Assembly (NCBI GenBank): GCA_016763135.1
Contig: JAESUI010000377.1
Span: forward strand, 1 to 12,089
DNA from: Flavobacteriales bacterium
GTDB taxonomy: Bacteria > Bacteroidota > Bacteroidia > Flavobacteriales_E > Vicingaceae
DNA length: 12,089 nt
Direction: 5' to 3'
The position numbers were made by a program, and so were the translations under genes. Every line of letters begins with the position of its first letter. Positions within the stretch are counted from its first letter, which is position 1. A model generated the notes under the pieces. That model did not search any database and had not been told where the DNA came from. It saw only the letters and a list, made by a program, of their open reading frames with translations. This document shows, piece by piece, positions 7,232 through 12,089 of this stretch.

Positions 7232-8788
7232 ATGGCTGAAACAAATAAAATATCTACTCGAAAAAGAACGAAACCTTCTTTTCCAATTAGCCAAACCCTA
7301 GAACACGGAAAGCTTCCGCCACAAGCCATCGATTTAGAAGAGGCTGTTCTAGGAGCGTTAATGTTAGAGAAAGAGGCAGTAAATGCTGCAATTGATATTC
7401 TTCAGCCAAGAAGTTTTTATAAGGAAACACATCAAAAAATATTCTCTGCAATTCAAGATTTATTTCAAAAATCAGAACCTGTTGATATCCTAACTGTTAC
7501 TAACGAACTTAAAAAGCGTGGTGAACTTGATTTAATCGGTGGGCCATATTACATCACACAATTAACAAATCGCGTAGCATCTGCTGCAAATATTGAGTTT
7601 CACGCTAGAATTATTTCCCAAAAATACATTCAGCGAGAATTGATAAGAATTTCTTCAGAAATTATTACTGATGCTTATGATGAAACAACTGATGTTTTTT
7701 CACTATTAGATAAAGCGGAAACAAGTTTATTCTCTGTTGCAGAAGGAAACATTAGAAAGAATTACGAAACCATGTCTGACTTGATTCGAGAATCAATCAA
7801 ACAAATTGAAGATGCCAAAAATTTAGAAAGTGGTGTTATTGGAGTTGCTTCTGGCTTTACTGCATTAGATAGAGTTACTTCTGGTTGGCAACCTTCAGAT
7901 TTGGTTATTATAGCAGCTCGTCCAGCTATGGGGAAAACTTCTTATGTACTTTCTTTAGCTAGAAATGCAGCTGTAGACTTTGGAATTCCTGTTGCTTTTT
8001 TCTCTTTAGAGATGTCTTCAGTTCAATTAGTTACAAGATTAGTTTCAGCAGAATCAGAAATCTCCTCAGAAAAATTAAGAAGTGGAAATTTACGTAATGA
8101 TGAAATACAACAGATACATACAAAAATTGCAGGGTTAGCAGAAGCCCCAATTTTTATTGACGATACAGCAGGTCTTTCTGTTTTTGAATTAAGAGCAAAA
8201 GCAAGAAGACTTAAAGCACAGCATAATATACAATTATTAATAATTGATTATCTTCAGTTAATGTCTGGTGGCGGAGATAATAACGGAAATAGAGAGCAAG
8301 AAATAAGTATGATTTCTCGTTCATTGAAAAGTATTGCAAAAGAATTAAACATTCCTGTTTTAGCACTTTCACAATTGAGTAGAGCTGTGGAAACAAGAGG
8401 AGGTGACAAAAGACCTCAATTATCAGATTTAAGAGAATCTGGTTCTATTGAGCAAGATGCGGATATGGTTCAATTTATTCATAGAGCAGAATACTATGGA
8501 TTAACAGAAGATGAAGATGGAAACTCAACGAATGGAATGGCTACAATCATCATAGCAAAACATAGAAATGGTTCTGTTGGAGATGTTAAATTGAAATTTG
8601 TTAGCCACTTAGCTAAATTCGAAGATTTTGAACAAGGAAATAACGATTTTGGTGATTTTGATAACAACAGCATGCCTATAAATGATGATTTTGATTCACC
8701 AACTACTATTCCATCCAAAATGAATGACACCAATGATGACAATTTTGACTATGGCATAGACGATAACGATGATGATGCTCCATTCTAA
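7232..8788 (+). CDS. dnaB: Replicative DNA helicase DnaB
   Basis: DnaB is the hexameric 5'-3' helicase that unwinds DNA at the replication fork. The 518-residue protein has the N-terminal helical domain (about 28-130, PPQAIDLEEAVLGALMLEK), a linker, and the RecA-like motor. The motor shows Walker A ARPAMGKTS (229-237, Lys235), catalytic Glu260 in FFSLEMS, Walker B LLIIDYLQLM (335-344, Asp339), the LALSQLSRAVE motif and IAKHRNG (441-447), which supplies the arginine finger. No intein is present. After about residue 465 comes an unstructured, strongly acidic Asp/Asn-rich tail of about 50 residues ending DDNDDDAPF, resembling the C-terminal tip of SSB. The start is supported by the normal spacing to the N-terminal domain and by the -7 box just upstream. 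Confidence 0.97.
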   Translation: MAETNKISTRKRTKPSFPISQTLEHGKLPPQAIDLEEAVLGALMLEKEAVNAAIDILQPRSFYKETHQKIFSAIQDLFQKSEPVDILTVTNELKKRGELDLIGGPYYITQLTNRVASAANIEFHARIISQKYIQRELIRISSEIITDAYDETTDVFSLLDKAETSLFSVAEGNIRKNYETMSDLIRESIKQIEDAKNLESGVIGVASGFTALDRVTSGWQPSDLVIIAARPAMGKTSYVLSLARNAAVDFGIPVAFFSLEMSSVQLVTRLVSAESEISSEKLRSGNLRNDEIQQIHTKIAGLAEAPIFIDDTAGLSVFELRAKARRLKAQHNIQLLIIDYLQLMSGGGDNNGNREQEISMISRSLKSIAKELNIPVLALSQLSRAVETRGGDKRPQLSDLRESGSIEQDADMVQFIHRAEYYGLTEDEDGNSTNGMATIIIAKHRNGSVGDVKLKFVSHLAKFEDFEQGNNDFGDFDNNSMPINDDFDSPTTIPSKMNDTNDDNFDYGIDDNDDDAPF

Positions 8789-8870
8789 AATTTAGTCACT
8801 CCATTATTTTAATATTGATTGACATCTGCTTTTACAGTCTTTTTCAATTTATGCGTAATTTAGACCTAAG

Positions 8871-10139
8871 ATGAATTTATTTAAAAAAATAGCTTTCTTT
8901 TTAATCCTATTACTTTTCTCACTAAAAGTAAGTGCAACTTACTTGCTTATCCCAATGGATAATACCCAGAAAAATCACTTAAAAGCGTATGGAATTGCTT
9001 ATTGGGTTTTACAAAATGATATTGAAATTGACTGGCTCTTAAATTATCGTGGGGGAAGTTTTATGATAAAACATATTAAAGCTATTGAAGAAGAATTAAT
9101 AATTAGAGGTGTTTCTTTTGAAGTAATTGCCAATGTAAAATCGACAGCCATACTCTCTGAAATAGCCGATCCCGAAGTTAATATGGATGTTGTTAAATTA
9201 GAAAAGCAACCAAAAATTGCTGTTTATTCCCCAAAAAACAAACAACCATGGGATGATGCTGTTACATTGGTTTTAAAGTATGCCGAAATTCCTTATGAAG
9301 TAGTTTATGATGATGAAATTATTGAAGGATTACTCCCTAAATATGATTGGCTTCATCTGCATCATGAAGATTTTACAGGGCAATATGGTAAGTTTTATAG
9401 TCATTATAAAAATGCACCTTGGTATCGAGAACAAGTTCGATACAATGAAGAAACTGCTGCTCGCTTAGGCTTTAATAAAGTATCTCAATTAAAATTAGCT
9501 GTAGCAAAAAATATAAAAGAATTTACTATCGGTGGAGGTTTTTTATTTGCGATGTGTTCTGGAACAGATGCATTAGATATTGCTTTAGCTGCTGAAGGGC
9601 TAGATATTTGTGAATCAATGTATGATGGTGATGGATCAACACCAAATTATAACTCACAATTAGATTATAGTAAAACATATGCCTTTAAAGATTTTACGTT
9701 AAAAGTTAATCCAATGGAATATGAGTTCTCTAACATTGATGCAACTCCAACCCATATAAAAACACCTAAAAACATAGATAATTTTACCTTATTCGATTTT
9801 TCAGCAAAATGGGACATTGTACCGACTATGCTCTGTCAAAACCATACAAGTATAGTCAATGGATTTTACGGACAAACCACAGGCTACAACAAGCAATTTT
9901 TAAAATCTAACGTGCTAGTCATGGGAGAAAATAAATCCCTCAATTCAGCAAAGTATATCCATGGTGAAATGGGAAAAGGTACTTGGACTTTCTATGGAGG
10001 TCATGATCCAGCAGATTACCAACACATGGTAAACGATCCTCCAACAGATTTAAATTTACACCCTAATTCTGCCGGATACCGTTTGATTTTAAATAATATT
10101 TTATTCCCAGCCGCTAAGAAAAAAAAGCAGAAAACCTAA
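8871..10139 (+). CDS. Exported protein of the family often annotated 'asparagine synthetase B'
   Basis: The 422-residue product begins with a clear Sec signal peptide (about 1-22, cleavage near VSA/TY), so it acts outside the cytoplasm. It closely resembles a Bacteroidota family that databases commonly label 'asparagine synthetase B' (YLLIPMDNTQKNHLKAYGIA; LHLHHEDFTGQYGKFY; GGGFLFAMCSGTD). It has neither the N-terminal Cys nucleophile of the glutaminase domain nor the SGGxDS ATP-pyrophosphatase loop of true AsnB, so that name is probably wrong. GGGFLFAMCSGTD (221-233, Cys229), followed late in the protein by FYGGHDP (His378), recalls the nucleophile region of a class I glutamine amidotransferase/DJ-1-like fold. 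That is an inference only; substrate and role are unknown. The C-terminus is basic (KKKKQKT). Its stop overlaps the convergent porin gene's stop. Confidence 0.75.
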   Translation: MNLFKKIAFFLILLLFSLKVSATYLLIPMDNTQKNHLKAYGIAYWVLQNDIEIDWLLNYRGGSFMIKHIKAIEEELIIRGVSFEVIANVKSTAILSEIADPEVNMDVVKLEKQPKIAVYSPKNKQPWDDAVTLVLKYAEIPYEVVYDDEIIEGLLPKYDWLHLHHEDFTGQYGKFYSHYKNAPWYREQVRYNEETAARLGFNKVSQLKLAVAKNIKEFTIGGGFLFAMCSGTDALDIALAAEGLDICESMYDGDGSTPNYNSQLDYSKTYAFKDFTLKVNPMEYEFSNIDATPTHIKTPKNIDNFTLFDFSAKWDIVPTMLCQNHTSIVNGFYGQTTGYNKQFLKSNVLVMGENKSLNSAKYIHGEMGKGTWTFYGGHDPADYQHMVNDPPTDLNLHPNSAGYRLILNNILFPAAKKKKQKT

Positions 10140-11919
10140 TCAAACATATTCCAGGAAACACCAAATTTTAACGATTTAGCTAATGATGGATAACCAGGTG
10201 CAACATAAGATTTAGGCAAACTACTCCCCGCGTTTATATGCTCATATTTTAAGAAAATTTGTGCACGCTTTAAGTGCGTATTAATAAATACATCTATTTT
10301 AGGATAATAACCAAGCATAGTGTTTTCTTGTACATGAAATTCATTTATTGCAGGCATGTACGCATAACCTAAATATTCAGTAGAATAAGAGAAACCTACC
10401 CCAAATTGAAATTTAAGTGCACCTTTAAAAATATATTTCTGATAATATAATACTTGTCTTCCCATCATTTCTGGGAGAGGAAACAAAACTTCATCAGACG
10501 TTAATTGGTAAATAAATGCAGTCCTAAAATGGAAGTTTAAAAGCTTATAATTTTTAGCTAATAAAAATGTAGCAATAGATGCCGTATTTTCATCCTGAGA
10601 TGCAATCGCCAAACTATCATAATAAAAAGTATTGTTCAGTAGTTTAGTTTCAGCAATAAATTCTATCTGCAGCTTTTTTAGTTTAAAATCAATATTAAAA
10701 TCAAACACCGATTGTTTTTCAAAAGATGGGTTATTCCATATAAAATGATTTGAAGTATAACTCACAAAATTTAAATCAGGCTCATTCAAAAAATAACTTA
10801 CTCTTCCATTAAAAGTATATTTTTCTTTATTATAAGATAATATGAACTCTGACTCTACATCTCCTGATCTATAGCCATCAACTCCATACTTGCCAATTAC
10901 ATCAAGAGAAAGTCCCTCCCTCGTCATACATCCAACAACTCCAACATAAGTATTATGGTAAATACTTTGCATACCAAAATTTTGTAAGTATTCTTTCTGG
11001 TCATATTGCCCAAATAATTCAAATAAAAAATCATTAGTTCTAAAACCAATAAATCCAGTATTACTAAAACTATTCCTATAAATTGAATCAATTGAAGAAA
11101 TAGAATCTAAATGAATTTCGTTATATATAGTAGATAATGGATCATTATCAAAAAACACTTTTTGCTGAGTAGAATAATCAAACTGATGTTTCAAATAAAT
11201 TTTCCTCTCACCAATAGAATCTGAATTCAACTTAAACAAATCCAATCTTTGTTCTAATTGGTAATTATACTTTTTAAAAAATGAATTTGAGCTTTGTAAG
11301 TTAACTGAATAAGTTCGTTCATCATCGAATATACTATTCTCATAATTTCTAATATCAAATAGCCCCCATTCTCCTCATAAAAATTTCTATATATACCAGT
11401 AGAGAATTTAACCTCATAATTACCTTTTTTAGATTGATATTTTAGTGCTCCAATAAAGCTAGTATTATTTGCTTCTTGATTACTGTATGCTCCAGGTGAG
11501 CTCAATTTATTAAAATCAAAATCAAAAAAAAGTAATTTCCCAAACTGTTGAATATGTTTAATAGAGAATTGCTGCTCTTTCCTACTCGCATTAATATAAG
11601 TTATATTAGTATATGGTCTAAAGCCAGATAAACTATAAAGCTTAGTGTTAAATGGGTCTTGTTTTTCAATCAAATTCTTTTTGAGAAAATAAAAAGTTGT
11701 AGGATAATAGAAAGAAGAACCAAATGGTCCAAGGTTATTAATTAGTACATCATTCTGATGTTTATAAAATAATGTACTCATCGATTCTCCATCTGATCTA
11801 AGAATCGAATCATATTTAGAATCTATTATAGATAATGAATCTAAATTTTGTGCTTGAACACGACAAGCAAAAAAGAAAATAATTAATGTAAATAGTATCT
11901 TAAACAAGATTTTCACCAT
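10136..11919 (-). pseudogene. Porin_10-type putative outer-membrane porin, split by a one-base frameshift
   Basis: Two abutting reading frames together make one Porin_10-like protein. The first starts at 11919 (MVKILFKILFTLIIFFFACRVQAQ, a signal peptide) and runs in frame to YRNFYEENGG (about residue 186). There, at a run of five G on the coding strand (11363-11367 of the plus strand), the frame is lost. It continues for 35 unrelated residues to a stop at 11254. Adding one G gives ENGGLFDIRNYEN and leads straight into the second frame, which continues through LDLFKLNSDSIGERK to the TAG at 10136. The restored gene is 1785 bases, exactly 595 codons. The family pattern is visible in PYTNITYINASRKEQQFSIKHIQ, SPGAYSNQ and ENGG, with many aromatic beta-strands afterwards. 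It may be a true pseudogene, a sequencing error in the G run, or a switchable gene. Confidence 0.8.
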
Positions 11920-11925
11920 ACAAAA

Positions 11926-11956
11926 CGAAAGTAATAAAAAAAGCCCCACTCAAAAA
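11926..11956 (-). promoter_or_regulatory. Possible porin promoter embedded in the rRNA terminator
   Basis: The minus strand reads TTTTTG (11956-11951, in the terminator loop), 17 bases, then TACTTTCG (11933-11926). The latter differs from TAnnTTTG at one position and ends 6 bases before the porin ATG at 11919. There is almost no room for a promoter elsewhere between the 5S terminator and the gene. Confidence 0.35.
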
Positions 11957-11968
11957 GAATGGGGCTTA
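11932..11968 (-). terminator. Terminator of the rRNA operon, after 5S
   Basis: On the minus strand AAGCCCCA (11968-11961) pairs with TGGGGCTT (11948-11941) around a loop of about 12 bases, followed by a run of T (11942-11934). It begins about 8 bases after the 5S 3' end. The A-rich flank is one-sided, so it works mainly for minus-strand transcripts. Confidence 0.85.
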
Positions 11969-11975
11969 ATTAAAA

Positions 11976-12083
11976 TTGGCAACGACATACTCTCCCAGGA
12001 AAACCTAGTACCATCTGCGCTAATGGGCTTAACTTCTCTGTTCGGAATGGAAAGAGGTGAACCCCACTGCTATAGTCACCATA
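11976..12083 (-). rRNA. rrf: 5S ribosomal RNA
   Basis: The minus strand carries the conserved 5S segments CCGAACAGAGAAGTTAAG (loop B/C region, within 12025-12045), GCGCAGATGGTAC, and TGGGAGAGTA near the 3' end (about 11989-11998). The two ends pair to form helix I: TGGTGAC (12081-12075) with GTTGCCA (11983-11977), including G·T pairs. The length of about 108 bases is normal for Bacteroidota. It is the last gene of an rRNA operon whose 16S and 23S genes would lie beyond the right edge. The exact termini are uncertain by a few bases. Confidence 0.95.
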
Positions 12084-12089
12084 AATCAT

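Noticed and set aside
7232..8788. Intein in dnaB
   Set aside because: Motor motifs are contiguous at normal spacing and no splicing-type motifs interrupt them.
10136..11245. A separate gene starting at TTG 11245
   Set aside because: The frame is open upstream to the G5 run and continues the porin sequence; it has no signal peptide of its own, which an outer-membrane protein needs.
11920..11949. An upstream in-frame start at 11949 for the porin gene (MGLFLLLSFC...)
   Set aside because: It lies inside the rRNA terminator hairpin and would put ten extra residues before a normal signal peptide; the ATG at 11919 is preferred.
1..12089. CRISPR array, insertion sequence, tRNA or defence system
   Set aside because: No regularly spaced repeats, transposase-like protein, terminal inverted repeats or tRNA-like cloverleaf were seen in the spacers.

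Overview
The window looks like chromosomal DNA from a member of the Bacteroidota, most likely the Flavobacteriales. It is AT-rich and its start codons lack clear Shine-Dalgarno sequences. It carries TAnnTTTG-type -7 boxes, a Porin_10-type outer-membrane protein, a head-GIN (DUF2807) protein, a lipoprotein with a Bacteroidota-style surface-export signal, and a 5S rRNA of Bacteroidota type. Species cannot be read from the sequence. All functional names come from motif recognition, not database searches.

Layout. Bases 2-553 (+) are the 3' end of a gene, probably an M1-family metallopeptidase, followed by two hairpin terminators (577-650). Bases 684-3702 (-) hold a cell-envelope regulatory cluster: an ECF sigma factor, a membrane-anchored putative anti-sigma factor overlapping it by 4 bases, and a head-GIN/beta-barrel outer-membrane protein. 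ispE (-) lies just upstream of the sigma gene. An intergenic stretch at 4515-4779 separates ispE from the divergent accA (+). accA meets a surface lipoprotein gene (-) tail to tail with no gap. Another divergent spacer (7054-7231) leads to dnaB (+), followed by an exported protein of the family often misnamed 'asparagine synthetase B' (+). That gene overlaps by 4 bases the 3' end of a Porin_10-type gene (-) that appears split by a one-base frameshift. The window closes with an rRNA-type terminator and a 5S rRNA (-), the 3' end of an rRNA operon extending beyond the window.

How the genes work together. Most are independent housekeeping genes: isoprenoid precursor synthesis (ispE), fatty-acid synthesis (accA), replication (dnaB) and rRNA. 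The one clear functional unit is the sigma/anti-sigma/head-GIN cluster. The sigma gene and the head-GIN gene are each preceded by the same two-part motif, TGTAAC-N17-CGTC, which has the form of an ECF promoter. This suggests that the sigma factor activates its own operon and a separately initiated outer-membrane target. The putative anti-sigma factor also appears to contain two copies of its N-terminal helical domain. This cluster and the frameshifted porin are the parts most worth following up. I saw no mobile element, CRISPR array, tRNA or defence system.
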